Origin: JAOUEA01 sp963821925
GTDB taxonomy: Bacteria > Actinomycetota > UBA4738 > HRBIN12
Length of the DNA stretch: 64,000 nt
Reading direction: 5' to 3'
Assembly: GCA_963821925.1 (NCBI GenBank)
Contig: CAWGFO010000009.1
Span: 558,001-622,000 of the forward strand
Shown: piece by piece, positions 51,946 to 61,230 of the stretch
Position numbering within the stretch: the stretch's first letter is position 1
How the letters are laid out: every line of letters begins with the position of its first letter
Program-made: the position numbers and the translations under genes
Notes under the pieces: model-generated
Database searches by the model: none
Told to the model about the DNA's origin: nothing
Seen by the model: the letters and a program-made list of their open reading frames with translations, nothing else

Positions 51946-53144
51946 AGGCGTCGCCGCGGCCGAACCCGCTCCGGAGCTCGCCCGCGTTCCGACGCCTCTG
52001 GCTGGCGCGAACCACGTCGCACGTGGGCGACGGCATCGCCCTGGTAGCGCTCGTGCTCCTCGTCCAGGGATCCCAGGGGACCGGGACCGCGGTCGGCGCG
52101 CTCCTGCTCGCGAGCTCCCTCCCCCGGTTCCTGGGGCCGCTCGCGGGGGTCGTCGCGGACCGGGTGGAGCAACGCGCGCTCATGGTGGCCTGCGATCTCG
52201 GGAACGCGGCGATCTTCGCGGTGATCGTCGGCCTCCAGCCGTCGTTCGGAGTGCTGTTGGTGCTCGTCGCGGCGTCGGCGACCCTCGTCACGTTCTTCGA
52301 GCCTGCCGGGCGAAGCGCGATCCCCTCGCTGGTCCACGCGAACGACCTGTTGCAGGCGAACGCCTGGATGGGCACGTCGCTCAACCTGCAGCTCGCACTG
52401 GGGACGCTGCTCGGTGGGGCGCTCGTCGCCACCGTCGGCGTCCGCGGGGCGCTCGCCCTCGATGCCATGTCGTTCGTGGTCTCGGCCGCGCTCCTGATCG
52501 GTCTTCCGCCGCTGCGCCCGGAACCGAGCGGCTCGCACGGGTTCTTCGCGTTCGGGAAGGAAGGCCTGCGGTTCGTGTGGCGGACGCGCATCGTCCGCAC
52601 GTTCGTGATCGTCTTGTTCCTGGGCGTCGCGTTCGCCGCGGCAGACAACATCGCGCTCGTCTTCCTGATCCGGGAGACGCTCGGCGGGGGACCCTTCGCC
52701 TTCGGGCTGGTCTCCGCCGTCTTCGGGGTCGGGATGATCGCGGCCTCCGTCGGACTCTCGATCCGCCGGACGTCCTTCGCCGTGACCACCCTGCTCGTCG
52801 TCGCATGGCTGATGAGCGGGGTCGCCACGATCGCGACAGGGGTCGCCCCGCTGATCGCGATCGCCGCCCTGGCGCAAGGGGTCGGTGGCTTCGGCAACGG
52901 CCTCCAGAACGTCGCCGCCGACACGCTGATCCAGCGGGCCGTCCCCCACGAGATGCTCGGGCGCGTCTTCGGCGTCGTGTCCACCGCCGCCTTCGCCGGC
53001 AGCACGCTCGCCTACGCGGCCGGTGGGGTCCTGCTCGACCTCACGTCGCCACGCACCGTCTTCCTGATCGCCGGCTCGGGGATCCTGGCGGTGACCGCCG
53101 TCATGTGGGTCGTGATCCGCCGTGAGGCTCGATCCGCGCCGTGA
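51942..53144 (+). CDS. Major facilitator superfamily transporter
   Basis: This 400-residue protein has about 12 hydrophobic segments and resembles the MFS enterobactin-exporter/MefA-like group of efflux pumps (N-terminal FRRLWLARTTSHVGDGIA, then LAGVVADRVEQR). The GTG at 51942 is coupled to the ArsR-type regulator. A drug or metabolite efflux role under that regulator is likely, but the substrate is unknown. Confidence 0.87.
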   Translation: MKASPRPNPLRSSPAFRRLWLARTTSHVGDGIALVALVLLVQGSQGTGTAVGALLLASSLPRFLGPLAGVVADRVEQRALMVACDLGNAAIFAVIVGLQPSFGVLLVLVAASATLVTFFEPAGRSAIPSLVHANDLLQANAWMGTSLNLQLALGTLLGGALVATVGVRGALALDAMSFVVSAALLIGLPPLRPEPSGSHGFFAFGKEGLRFVWRTRIVRTFVIVLFLGVAFAAADNIALVFLIRETLGGGPFAFGLVSAVFGVGMIAASVGLSIRRTSFAVTTLLVVAWLMSGVATIATGVAPLIAIAALAQGVGGFGNGLQNVAADTLIQRAVPHEMLGRVFGVVSTAAFAGSTLAYAAGGVLLDLTSPRTVFLIAGSGILAVTAVMWVVIRREARSAP

Positions 53145-53220
53145 GCGCGAACCCGACCATAGGGTTGCCTCTCACCCGCCGTCTGACCTACTCTTCCTGC
53201 ATCGGTTTCCGGGAGGAGCA

Positions 53221-53877
53221 ATGTCGGTGAGGGAGGACGGGCGCAGGATCCGGGTCGTGCGGTGGACCGCACCGGCCTTGGCGGTCCTCTTGGCGATGTC
53301 GTCGCAGGCGTGGGCCGCCACGACCGACCCGTTCTCCTCGACCGAGCTGTCCGGCTACGCCGCCGGAGGGGCCTCCGGCTGGTACGTCACGAACGAACAA
53401 CTCGCCCACACCTACACCTCGCGGACCAGCTTCGTGGAGTTGGTCCGTCCGGCCGATACGCCCCGTGCCGAGGCCGACCTCACCCTGTCGACCGGGCGGG
53501 CGAACGCCGGCCTGACCGTCCTCTGGAAGGACCACAGCAACCACCTGTGGGCCAAGCTCGAGATCACCCCGGGTAACCCCACCGGGCGGATGACGATCGG
53601 GCGACGGCTCCGCGGGAAGGTGACGAGTCTCCTCGCATCGTCGAGAGGCGGACTGACCCGCGGGGCGACCTACCACATCGTGCTCCAGGTGTCGGCGGGC
53701 GTGGCGACGTTCACGGCCACCGGCGTCACCGTCCCGTTCTCCAGGACGATCACGTACCGGCTCACCTCGAGCGACCTCGGCGCCTTCGGATCGGGCGGCT
53801 ACGGGGGCGTCCGCGCCAAGTACCTGTACGACGAGGACGACGGTGGGAGTCGCTGGGACAACCTGACGGTGGGCTGA
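53221..53877 (+). CDS. Secreted protein with jelly-roll-like domain
   Basis: The 218 residues start with a signal peptide (about 1-33, ending AWA). The mature part is beta-rich and resembles concanavalin/laminin-G-like domains (AEADLTLSTGRANAGLTVLWKD, then LGAFGSGGYGGVRAKY and a C-terminal WDNLTVG). This suggests carbohydrate or surface binding. A GGGAGGAG site fixes the ATG at 53221. It stands alone. Confidence 0.7.
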   Translation: MSVREDGRRIRVVRWTAPALAVLLAMSSQAWAATTDPFSSTELSGYAAGGASGWYVTNEQLAHTYTSRTSFVELVRPADTPRAEADLTLSTGRANAGLTVLWKDHSNHLWAKLEITPGNPTGRMTIGRRLRGKVTSLLASSRGGLTRGATYHIVLQVSAGVATFTATGVTVPFSRTITYRLTSSDLGAFGSGGYGGVRAKYLYDEDDGGSRWDNLTVG

Positions 53878-53893
53878 GCCGGCGAGCGCCGGG

Positions 53894-54997
53894 TCACGAC
53901 CCCTCGCCGGTCAGCGCCAGCACCCGCTCGAGCGATCGCTCCAACGCCTCGGGGTCGTCGGCGCGCACGGTCACGTGGCCGAGCTTCCGCCCCGGGCGGG
54001 GGGACTTCCCGTAGAGGTGCAGGTGGGCGCCGGGGATCGCCGCGACCGCGTCGGTCGGCGGGACGTCGCCGATCAGGTTCACCATCACCGAGAGCCCCCT
54101 GAGCGTCGTCGGACCGAGCGGCAGCCCGCAGACGGCACGCACGTGCTGCTCGAACTGGCTCGTCTCGGCGCCCTCGATCGTCCAGTGGCCGGTGTTGTGC
54201 ACGCGGGGCGCGAACTCGTTGCCGAGCAGGGTCTCCCCCACCTGGAACAGCTCGATCGCGAGCACGCCGACGTAGCCCAGCTCATCCATCACCGACCGCG
54301 CATGGGCCTCGGCCGTCGCCTCGAGCGCGCCCGTCACACCCGGCGCGGGCGCGCGCGTGCGCCGCAGGATCCCGTCGCGGTGCATGTTCTCGACGAGCGG
54401 GTAGCTGGCGAACGCGCCGTCCCGCCCGCGGGCCGCGACGATCGACAGCTCGCGGTCGAACCCCACGAACCCCTCCACGATCGAGGGCATCCCGCCGATC
54501 GACCGCCAGGCGTCCTCGGCCAGGAGCGGATCGCGGATCACGGCCTGGCCCTTGCCGTCGTAGCCGAGCCGCCGGGTCTTGAGCACCGCCGGCACGCCGA
54601 TCGTCGCGAGCGCCTGCTCGAGCGTGGCGAGCGAGTCGACGGCCGCGTAGGGCGGCACGGGCAACCCCACCGCGTCGAACAGCGTCTTCTCGGCGATCCG
54701 GTCCTGCGACGCCTCGAGCGCGGCGGGCGGCGGGAGCACGGGCACCCGCTCCTCCGCGAACCGCGCCGCCTCGACCGGGACGTTCTCGAACTCGTAGGTG
54801 AGGACGTCGACCTGCGCGGCGAGCCGAGCGAGCGCCTCGTGATCGTCGTACGGCCCCACGATCGACGGTGCGACCTGCGACGCGGAAGAGTCGATGGCCG
54901 GATCGAGCGTCACGCAGCGGACGTCGAGCGGGAGCGCCGCGAGGGCGAGCATCCGGCCCAGCTGGCCGCCGCCGACGATGCCGAGCCTGATCGTCAC
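53894..54997 (-). CDS. purK: N5-carboxyaminoimidazole ribonucleotide synthase
   Basis: PurK carboxylates aminoimidazole ribonucleotide with ATP and bicarbonate in purine synthesis. The 367 residues show the N-terminal IVGGGQLGRMLA, the ATP-grasp region (VLKTRRLGYDGKGQ) and the late EFAPRVHNTGHWTIEGA. The GTG at 54997 overlaps the purE stop by four bases, so the two consecutive steps are co-expressed. Confidence 0.96.
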   Translation of the reverse strand: MTIRLGIVGGGQLGRMLALAALPLDVRCVTLDPAIDSSASQVAPSIVGPYDDHEALARLAAQVDVLTYEFENVPVEAARFAEERVPVLPPPAALEASQDRIAEKTLFDAVGLPVPPYAAVDSLATLEQALATIGVPAVLKTRRLGYDGKGQAVIRDPLLAEDAWRSIGGMPSIVEGFVGFDRELSIVAARGRDGAFASYPLVENMHRDGILRRTRAPAPGVTGALEATAEAHARSVMDELGYVGVLAIELFQVGETLLGNEFAPRVHNTGHWTIEGAETSQFEQHVRAVCGLPLGPTTLRGLSVMVNLIGDVPPTDAVAAIPGAHLHLYGKSPRPGRKLGHVTVRADDPEALERSLERVLALTGEGS

Positions 54998-55485
54998 GCC
55001 GACGGGTCGGGGTTCGCGAGCACGTCGCCGGTCTGAGCCTCGCGGAACGCCAGCAGCCGTTCACGCACGCCCTCGTCGTGCAGCGCCACGATCGAGGCCG
55101 CGAGCAGGGCCGCGTTCACGGCGCCGCTGCGGCCGATCGCGAGCGTCCCCACGGGCACGCCCGCCGGCATCTGCGCGATCGAGAGCAGCGAGTCCATCCC
55201 CTTGAGCGCCTTCGACTCCACGGGGACGCCGAGCACCGGGAGGTGGGTCTTCGCCGCCGTCATCCCCGGGAGGTGGGCGGCGCCGCCGGCGCCCGCCACG
55301 ATCACCTGCAGCCCGCGGTCGGCCGCGGTCGAGGCGTACTCGAACAGGAGGTCGGGCGTGCGGTGGGCGCTCACGACGCGGGTCTCGAACGGCACGCCGA
55401 GCGACTCGAGCGTCTCCACCGCGTGGCGCATCGTCTCCCAGTCGGACCGGGATCCCATGATCACGCCCACCAGCGGCTCGCCCAT
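54994..55485 (-). CDS. purE: N5-carboxyaminoimidazole ribonucleotide mutase
   Basis: PurE moves the carboxyl group from N5 to C4 of the PurK product. The 163 residues include GVIMGSRSDWETM, VVSAHRTPD and IAGAGGAAHLPGM-type segments (here VAGAGGAAHLPG). A longer open frame exists upstream, but the ATG at 55485 gives the usual N terminus and has a TAGACT box seven bases upstream. Confidence 0.96.
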   Translation of the reverse strand: MGEPLVGVIMGSRSDWETMRHAVETLESLGVPFETRVVSAHRTPDLLFEYASTAADRGLQVIVAGAGGAAHLPGMTAAKTHLPVLGVPVESKALKGMDSLLSIAQMPAGVPVGTLAIGRSGAVNAALLAASIVALHDEGVRERLLAFREAQTGDVLANPDPSA

Positions 55486-55492
55486 CGCGGGC

Positions 55493-55498
55493 AGTCTA
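55493..55498 (-). promoter_or_regulatory. -10 box TAGACT of leaderless purE
   Basis: On the minus strand TAGACT lies seven bases before the purE ATG, with no Shine-Dalgarno site, and drives the purE-purK pair. Confidence 0.6.
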
Positions 55499-55520
55499 GC
55501 GGCGCGCCGTTCGCGGCGGC

Positions 55521-56222
55521 TCAATCGACGGGCGTGTTCTTCACGCGCCGCTCCCGGCCCATGTTCCCGACCAACAGGCCGACCGCGGTCACGAGGTAGA
55601 TCTGTCCGATCAGGGCCTCGGTCACGGCGATCATCCGCGGGAGATCCTGCACGGGTGTCAGGTCGCCGTAGCCGACCGTCGTCATCGTGATGAAGCTGTA
55701 GTACATCGTGTCGACCGTGGTGGCCTGCTGGATCTGCGCGAAGATCGATCCTCCCTCCACGCTGGACATGAACATGTAGGCCGAGGAGAACAGGAGCCCG
55801 AGCAGCAGGTAGGCGCAGAGCGCCCCGGCCAGCATCGACCACGCGATGCGCATGTGCGTGCCCAGCCGCCGGGCGATCGCGACGATCATCGCGAGGATCA
55901 GCAGGAACGACACCCCCGACGTGAACTCGTGGAGGCGCGTGAACTCGGCAGCCGACGCCACGACCGAGGCGACGAGCAGCACCGCCGCGCCGCCGAGCAC
56001 GAACCGGGTAAGCCGGCGTGAAGCGCGCGAGGTCTCCATCGTGAACGCCAGCGTGGCGCCGAGGAGGAAGACCGAGGCCAGCTGGCCCACGCGACCATCC
56101 CCGACCGTGCCTCCGACGATCATCAGCACGAAGATCAGGATCAGCAGGAAGCCGTACTGATCGGGCTCGCGGATCCGCTGGCGCAACGGTAGCTGCCGGC
56201 GCTCCCGGAAGATCTCCCGCAC
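55521..56222 (-). CDS. Potassium channel-like protein
   Basis: The 233-residue protein has about five to six hydrophobic segments and, near residue 190, the potassium selectivity filter TTVGYGDL between the last two, within FITMTTVGYGDLTP. No cytosolic RCK domain follows. The GTG at 56222 is the first start in this frame. The sequence just upstream, in another frame, has MNEQTPPPGP beginning at 56289, so a frameshift may have cut off a proline-rich N terminus. Confidence 0.82.
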   Translation of the reverse strand: MREIFRERRQLPLRQRIREPDQYGFLLILIFVLMIVGGTVGDGRVGQLASVFLLGATLAFTMETSRASRRLTRFVLGGAAVLLVASVVASAAEFTRLHEFTSGVSFLLILAMIVAIARRLGTHMRIAWSMLAGALCAYLLLGLLFSSAYMFMSSVEGGSIFAQIQQATTVDTMYYSFITMTTVGYGDLTPVQDLPRMIAVTEALIGQIYLVTAVGLLVGNMGRERRVKNTPVD

Positions 56223-56368
56223 GTCGATACCGGACGTCGGCAGGTTCGGACGCCGGGGTCGGCCCCGGCGGTGGCGTCTGCTCGTTCATCGGTGCGTACT
56301 GTACGCCCGGCGAACGGCCCAGCCATGCAGGGGCGAACGCGCACCGTCCCGGATCGCCGGCGCGAGGA

Positions 56369-56374
56369 TACGGT
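56369..56374 (+). promoter_or_regulatory. -10 box TACGGT of leaderless P-type ATPase gene
   Basis: TACGGT is six bases before the ATG at 56381, with no Shine-Dalgarno site. Confidence 0.55.
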
Positions 56375-56380
56375 GGGCAC

Positions 56381-59227
56381 ATGGGCACGGACGCACGGAT
56401 CGTCAGGGGCACACCGGACGGCACGCTCGATCCCCTGGCGGCGTCGATGCTGGACCCCGCGGCGGTGCTCGAGGCCGTCCGCTCCCGCCCCGAGGGTCTG
56501 ACCTCCGACGAGGCCGTCGCGATCCTCGGCGTGGTCGGCCCGAACCGCATCCCGCAGCGCGAGGCGAGCGGGCCCCTGCGGCGGCTCGTCGCCCAGCTGA
56601 CCCACTTCTTCGCGTTGATGCTGTGGGCGGCGGCGGTGCTCGCCGTGATCGGGGGGATGCCGGAGCTCGGGGCCGCGATCGTCGTCGTGGTGATCGTGAA
56701 CGGGGTGTTCAGCTTCAGCCAGGAGGAACGCGCGGCGAAGGCGACCGCCGCCCTCGCCGAGCTGATGCCCGACACGGTGGCGGCCCTGCGGGACGGGCGC
56801 CGCATGTTGGTGCCGGCGGCCGACCTGGTACCGGGCGACGTGCTGGTCCTGCGGGAGGGCGACCGGATCTCGGCCGACGGCCGGATCCTCGAGTCGGCAG
56901 GGCTCCTGGTCGACCACCAGATGCTCACCGGCGAGTCGGTCCCCGTGGCGCGCGACGCGGCCGCCCCGGCCGAGGCGCCTTCGGATGTCGCCGAGGCGCA
57001 GGACATGGTGTTCGCCGGGACGTTCGTCGCGGCCGGCTCCGCGCACGCGGTCGTGGTGGCGACGGGCGCCCGCACGAGGCTGGGAGGGATCGCGACGCTC
57101 ACCGGCGACGTCGTGCGGCGGCCGACGCCGCTGAAGGAGGACCTCGACCGCGCGGTGCGCATCATCGGCGCCTCCGCCGTGACCGCGGGTGTCGTGTTCT
57201 TCGGCGTGTCGCTGGTGCTGGGCATGCCGGCGCGCGACGGGTTCCTGTTCGCGGTGGGCGTGATCGTGGCGCTGGTGCCGGAGGGGCTCCTCCCGACGCT
57301 CACCCTCGCGCTCGCGATGAGCGCCACCCGGATGGCGCATCGTGGGGCGCTCGTGCGCCGGCCGGAGTCGGTGGAGACCCTCGGGGCGACGACGGTGATC
57401 TGCTCGGACAAGACCGGCACGATGACCACGAGCCAGATGACCGCGCGGGCCCTGATCGCGGCCGGGCACGAGATCCGGGCCACACGGTCGGGCTGGACGC
57501 CGGGGGGCGTGCTCCTCGAGAGCGGACGCCCGCTCGTGGGTCCGGCGATGAAGGACGTTCGGCCCGCCCTGCTGGTCGCCTCCCTGTGCGGGGACGCGCG
57601 GCTCCAGCAGCAGGGCGGCCGTTACCGGTGCTCGGGCGACCCCACCGAGGGCGCCCTGCTCGCCCTCTCGGCGAAAGGCGGGGTCGACCGCCACGAGGAG
57701 GAGCGCCTCGCGCACCGGATCCGTGAGTTCCCCTTCGAGTCGGAGCGCCGGAGGATGTCGACCGTGCACCGGCTGGCCGACGGGCGGATCGGCGTGCTGA
57801 CGAAGGGCTCCCCCGAGGCGATCCTCGAGATCTGCACGATCGTGCGGGGGCCGGGCGGGGTCGAGCTGCCGCTCGACGACGCTTCCCGAGCCTCGGTGTC
57901 CGAGGCCGTCGAACGCCTCGCCGACGAGGGGCTCCGGGTCCTGGGGCTCGCCCGGCGTCGCGTACCGCAGGGCGGCGCGGTCCCCGCCACGCCCGCCGAG
58001 GCGGAGCACGACATGGAGCTCGTCGGGCTCGCCGGGCTCGAGGACCCGATCCGGCCCGAGGTGCCTCCGGCGATGGACCGCTGCCGGCAGGCGGGTATCC
58101 GCGTCGTGATGATCACCGGCGACCACCCGGCGACGGCGGCCTCCGTCGCGCGCCGGGCGGGGATCCCCGGGGACCGGATCTACACCGGCAACGAGCTGCC
58201 CGAGGACGACGGTGAGCTGCGCGAGCTCCTCGCCGACCCACGCGTCGGCGTGCTCGCTCGCATCGCGCCCGAGCAGAAGCTGCGCATCGCGCGTGCGCTC
58301 CAGACGAGCGGCAACGTCGTCGCGATGACCGGCGACGGGGTGAACGACGCGCCGGCGCTGCGACAGGCCGACATCGGCGTCGCGATGGGCATCACCGGCA
58401 CCGACGTCGCACGCGAGGCCGCCGACCTGGTGCTGCTCGACGACAACTTCGCGCACATCGTCGAGGCCGTCGAGGAAGGCCGCGCGGCGTTCGACAACAT
58501 CCGGCGGTTCCTGACCTACCACCTCACCGACAACGTCGCGGAGCTGGCGCCGTTCGCCGTGTGGGCCCTCTCGGGCGGGTCGATCCCGCTGCTGCTCTCG
58601 GTGCTGCAGGTGCTCGCCCTGGACATCGGTACGGACCTGCTGCCGGCGCTCGCGCTCGGGGCCGAGCGGCCCGAGGCCGGCGTGATGCAACGCATGCCGC
58701 GCGACCGGAAGTCCCGCCTGCTCGACCGGAACGTGATGGGTCGGGCGTTCGGGTTCCTGGGCCCGATCGAGGCGTTCGTCTCGCTCGCGATCGCCGTGCC
58801 GATCACGGCCGCGATCTGGTTCGGATGGCACCCCTGGGCGGCGCTCCCCGAGGCCGAGGTCGGAACCCTCTCGGCGATCGTGTTCGCGTCCGTCGTGCTG
58901 ATGCAGATGGCGAACGCCTACTCCTGCCGGAGCAACCCTGCGTCGGTCTTCTCGATCGGACCGTTCTCGAACCGGCTGCTGAACTACGCGGTCGGCGTCG
59001 AGGCGCTGGCGCTGCTCGCCTTCATCTACCTCCCGGGGCTGTACCACGCGCTCGGCGGCGAACCGCTCACGGCCGGCCAGTGGGTGGTCCCGCTCGTGAC
59101 GCCGTTCCTGCTGCTGGGCGGCGAGGAGGCGCGCAAGGCGATCGTGCGGAGCCGAGCACGGTCCCGCGAGGCCGCCCTCCTTCAGCCGACGAGGGCCCGT
59201 CGCCAACCCGGCGGGACCTCTCCGTAG
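56381..59227 (+). CDS. P-type ATPase, type II, with Na,K-ATPase-like ion-site motifs
   Basis: This 948-residue pump has an N-terminal cation-ATPase domain (about 25-95), an actuator domain with TGES at 183-186, phosphorylation site D343 in CSDKTGTMT, a nucleotide domain (MTGDGVNDAPAL near 650) and about ten membrane segments. Ion-site motifs are PEGLL at 300-304, N718-x-x-E721 in LTDNVAELAPF, and D748-x-x-x-D752 in DIGTDLLPA. These resemble the Na,K-ATPase PEGLL, N-x-x-E and DLGTD motifs more than those of Ca pumps. No beta subunit is in the window. The 3' end overlaps the YcaQ-like gene by 46 bases. Confidence 0.92.
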   Translation: MGTDARIVRGTPDGTLDPLAASMLDPAAVLEAVRSRPEGLTSDEAVAILGVVGPNRIPQREASGPLRRLVAQLTHFFALMLWAAAVLAVIGGMPELGAAIVVVVIVNGVFSFSQEERAAKATAALAELMPDTVAALRDGRRMLVPAADLVPGDVLVLREGDRISADGRILESAGLLVDHQMLTGESVPVARDAAAPAEAPSDVAEAQDMVFAGTFVAAGSAHAVVVATGARTRLGGIATLTGDVVRRPTPLKEDLDRAVRIIGASAVTAGVVFFGVSLVLGMPARDGFLFAVGVIVALVPEGLLPTLTLALAMSATRMAHRGALVRRPESVETLGATTVICSDKTGTMTTSQMTARALIAAGHEIRATRSGWTPGGVLLESGRPLVGPAMKDVRPALLVASLCGDARLQQQGGRYRCSGDPTEGALLALSAKGGVDRHEEERLAHRIREFPFESERRRMSTVHRLADGRIGVLTKGSPEAILEICTIVRGPGGVELPLDDASRASVSEAVERLADEGLRVLGLARRRVPQGGAVPATPAEAEHDMELVGLAGLEDPIRPEVPPAMDRCRQAGIRVVMITGDHPATAASVARRAGIPGDRIYTGNELPEDDGELRELLADPRVGVLARIAPEQKLRIARALQTSGNVVAMTGDGVNDAPALRQADIGVAMGITGTDVAREAADLVLLDDNFAHIVEAVEEGRAAFDNIRRFLTYHLTDNVAELAPFAVWALSGGSIPLLLSVLQVLALDIGTDLLPALALGAERPEAGVMQRMPRDRKSRLLDRNVMGRAFGFLGPIEAFVSLAIAVPITAAIWFGWHPWAALPEAEVGTLSAIVFASVVLMQMANAYSCRSNPASVFSIGPFSNRLLNYAVGVEALALLAFIYLPGLYHALGGEPLTAGQWVVPLVTPFLLLGGEEARKAIVRSRARSREAALLQPTRARRQPGGTSP

Positions 59228-60381
59228 GCGACGTCCGCGGCGTTCAGCCATCGGGCGAGCTCGTCGATCGACCGGCGAGCGGCGACACCGTGGGACGCCC
59301 CCGTCCCGTCTTCGGCGTGCACGGCCGGTAGGCGCAGCACCCGGCTCTCCCGGTCGAGCTTCGCGTCCACGCGGCCGATCAGCCGGTCGCCGTGCAGGAT
59401 CGGCAGCACGAAGTACCCCCACCGGCGCTCCGCCTTCGGCACGTAGATCTCGAGCCGGAAGAAGAAGTCGAAGAGCGCCTCGGTGTGGGCGCGGTGGCTC
59501 ACCAGGTCGTCGAAGGGCGAGAGCAGCACGGTCCGAGGCGTCCAGGGGAGGTCGAGGAGCGCGGCGTGCGCGTAGAGGTCGCCATCGAGGCCGTCGACGC
59601 GCGCCGGGACCGCCACGCCGTCCTTCACGAGCTCCTCCAGCGCGCGCTCCCACCCAGGTGGGCGCCCGTCGAACGCCGTGCCGAAGTCGGCGATCCTCGC
59701 GAGGCCACGGGCACGGAGCTGGCGCTCGACGATCTCGCGAGCGACCTCGCGCTGCGACCGCCTGGGCTCGTCGGTGGGGAGGCTCCGTTCCGTCAGGTCC
59801 CACAGCCGCTGCTGCCCGTCGCGGCCGACGATCATCACCTCGCCCCGGTTCCAGAGCTCGTCGAGCATCACCGCGACGTTGCGCCCGTCGCCCGTCCAGC
59901 CGCCGCTGTGGTGCCCGTCGGCGACCCGGTCCTCGAGGTCGCGTGCCCGCAGGGGCCCCCTGGCACGGAGCTCGCGGAGCACGTACCGACGGAAGGACGC
60001 GTTCGCCGCCATCCACGCGGCGGCCTTCTGCCGGCTCTTCAGGGTCCCCCTGGGACCGCCGGTCGGATAGCGCCGCATCGAGAGGCGATGGACCCACAGG
60101 TCGGCGGTCGGCAGGATGTGCACCCAGTACTCGAAGAGCGACCGCTCGGTCCAGAGCATCCGTTCGAGCTCCTGCACGCGGAACGTCGGCCCGAGCCGGG
60201 AGAACAGCACGAGGTGCTCGGTGCGCGCGACGGCGGAGGTCGGGTCCATCTGGACCATCCACAGATCGTGGGCCGCCTCGGCGATCGACGCGGGGCGCGG
60301 CGCGGCCAGGCGCTGGCCCTGCACGCAGAGCCGTCGCGCGGCGCGGCGATCGAGGACGAGGGGGCTGCGGCTTCCCGGCAC
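59182..60381 (-). CDS. YcaQ/AlkZ-like winged-helix DNA glycosylase-family protein
   Basis: The 399-residue protein matches the YcaQ/AlkZ (HTH_42) family, whose studied members unhook DNA interstrand crosslinks or remove alkylated bases. Typical segments are ARRLCVQGQRL, LWMVQMDPTSAVARTEH, an LRELRARGPL winged helix and PRTVLLSPFDDLV near residue 290. The family's catalytic Q-x-D-like motif appears as QMDP. The GTG at 60381 has a TAGACT box six bases upstream. Confidence 0.87.
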   Translation of the reverse strand: MPGSRSPLVLDRRAARRLCVQGQRLAAPRPASIAEAAHDLWMVQMDPTSAVARTEHLVLFSRLGPTFRVQELERMLWTERSLFEYWVHILPTADLWVHRLSMRRYPTGGPRGTLKSRQKAAAWMAANASFRRYVLRELRARGPLRARDLEDRVADGHHSGGWTGDGRNVAVMLDELWNRGEVMIVGRDGQQRLWDLTERSLPTDEPRRSQREVAREIVERQLRARGLARIADFGTAFDGRPPGWERALEELVKDGVAVPARVDGLDGDLYAHAALLDLPWTPRTVLLSPFDDLVSHRAHTEALFDFFFRLEIYVPKAERRWGYFVLPILHGDRLIGRVDAKLDRESRVLRLPAVHAEDGTGASHGVAARRSIDELARWLNAADVAYGEVPPGWRRALVG

Positions 60382-60387
60382 GCCCGG

Positions 60388-60393
60388 AGTCTA
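60388..60393 (-). promoter_or_regulatory. -10 box TAGACT of leaderless YcaQ-like gene
   Basis: On the minus strand TAGACT lies six bases before the GTG at 60381. It faces another leaderless promoter 48 bases away. Confidence 0.6.
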
Positions 60394-60440
60394 GGTCGGA
60401 GCGCAGACATGGACCCGCCCGTCGGGACCCTGCTCGCCGG

Positions 60441-60446
60441 TACGCT
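60441..60446 (+). promoter_or_regulatory. -10 box TACGCT of leaderless membrane-protein gene
   Basis: TACGCT lies seven bases before the GTG at 60454 and decides that start over the ATG at 60409. Confidence 0.55.
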
Positions 60447-60453
60447 GCACCGC

Positions 60454-61230
60454 GTGACCGAGACCGACGCCACCCTGCATCCCGCGATCGCCCGGCTGCA
60501 TGCCTGGGGCGTCGTGCGCGGCGCGCTCCGCCTCTATCGCGAGGAGCCGGTCCGCGTCGCCGTCTCGGCGCTCGTCGTGCTCGGGCCCGCGCTCCTGTTC
60601 AGCCTGCTGCTCGGGAGCGTGGTGGACGCCGGAAGAGACACGTGGCTCCGTGGCCGCTGGGTGGCCCTCGGGACGATCTCGGCGTTCGCGGGGTTCCTCG
60701 CGACGCTCGGTCTGGTGATCTACGCGGGCCTGCTCGACGAGCTCGTCGGCGCCCGCATCCGAGGCTCGCGGCTCCCCTCGGTCGCCGCCGCCGCGCGCGG
60801 GCTCCCGTTCGGGTCGCTCGTGGTCGCCGACGTGCTCGTGGCGACGGCGATCGGCGTGTCGTCGGCGATCGGCGTGCTGCCCGGTCTCGTCGTGCTGTGC
60901 CTCGTGGCGATCGTCGGCCCGGTCGTCAACATCGAGCGGGTGGGACCGATCGCCGGCGTGCGGCGGTCGGTCTCGTTGCTGTGGCCCCGTCTCGGCACCG
61001 TGGCGGCCGCGATGTTCCCGGCGATCGCGCTCGAGTACGCGGGACACCATTGGTTCCTGCACCTTCGGAGCACCCACGCGTGGCTCGCCGAGGCGGTCGG
61101 GGTCCTGTTCCTCGCGGTGACCCTGGGCGCGTTGTTGGGGCTGATCGAGGTCGTGCTGGCCTACGCCGTGCTCGTGCGAGACCCGAGCTCGCGGATCGCG
61201 CGCGAGCTCGGGTCGGCCGGCGGTGGCTAA
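60454..61230 (+). CDS. Multi-pass membrane protein of unknown function
   Basis: This 258-residue protein has about six hydrophobic segments, in pairs at about 35-58, 78-103, 125-155 and 180-245. It is rich in A, V and L, with the segment PVVNIERVGPIAGVRRSVSLLWPR. That pattern is common in YciC/DUF-type or glycerophosphodiester-phosphodiesterase-like membrane domains, but I do not assign a family. The GTG at 60454 is supported by a -10 box; an ATG at 60409 would add 15 residues. It overlaps the convergent aminotransferase by four bases. Confidence 0.7.
   Translation: MTETDATLHPAIARLHAWGVVRGALRLYREEPVRVAVSALVVLGPALLFSLLLGSVVDAGRDTWLRGRWVALGTISAFAGFLATLGLVIYAGLLDELVGARIRGSRLPSVAAAARGLPFGSLVVADVLVATAIGVSSAIGVLPGLVVLCLVAIVGPVVNIERVGPIAGVRRSVSLLWPRLGTVAAAMFPAIALEYAGHHWFLHLRSTHAWLAEAVGVLFLAVTLGALLGLIEVVLAYAVLVRDPSSRIARELGSAGGG

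Noticed and set aside
56223..56289. Separate small gene starting MNEQTPPPGP upstream of the potassium channel
   Set aside because: It soon runs into antisense-like sequence. It is more likely a frameshifted N terminus of the channel or no gene at all.
56141..60262. Minus-strand open frame of more than 1300 codons
   Set aside because: It runs antisense through the P-type ATPase gene and out of frame through the YcaQ-like and potassium-channel genes. The composition is that of a GC shadow, and the three overlapped genes are well supported.
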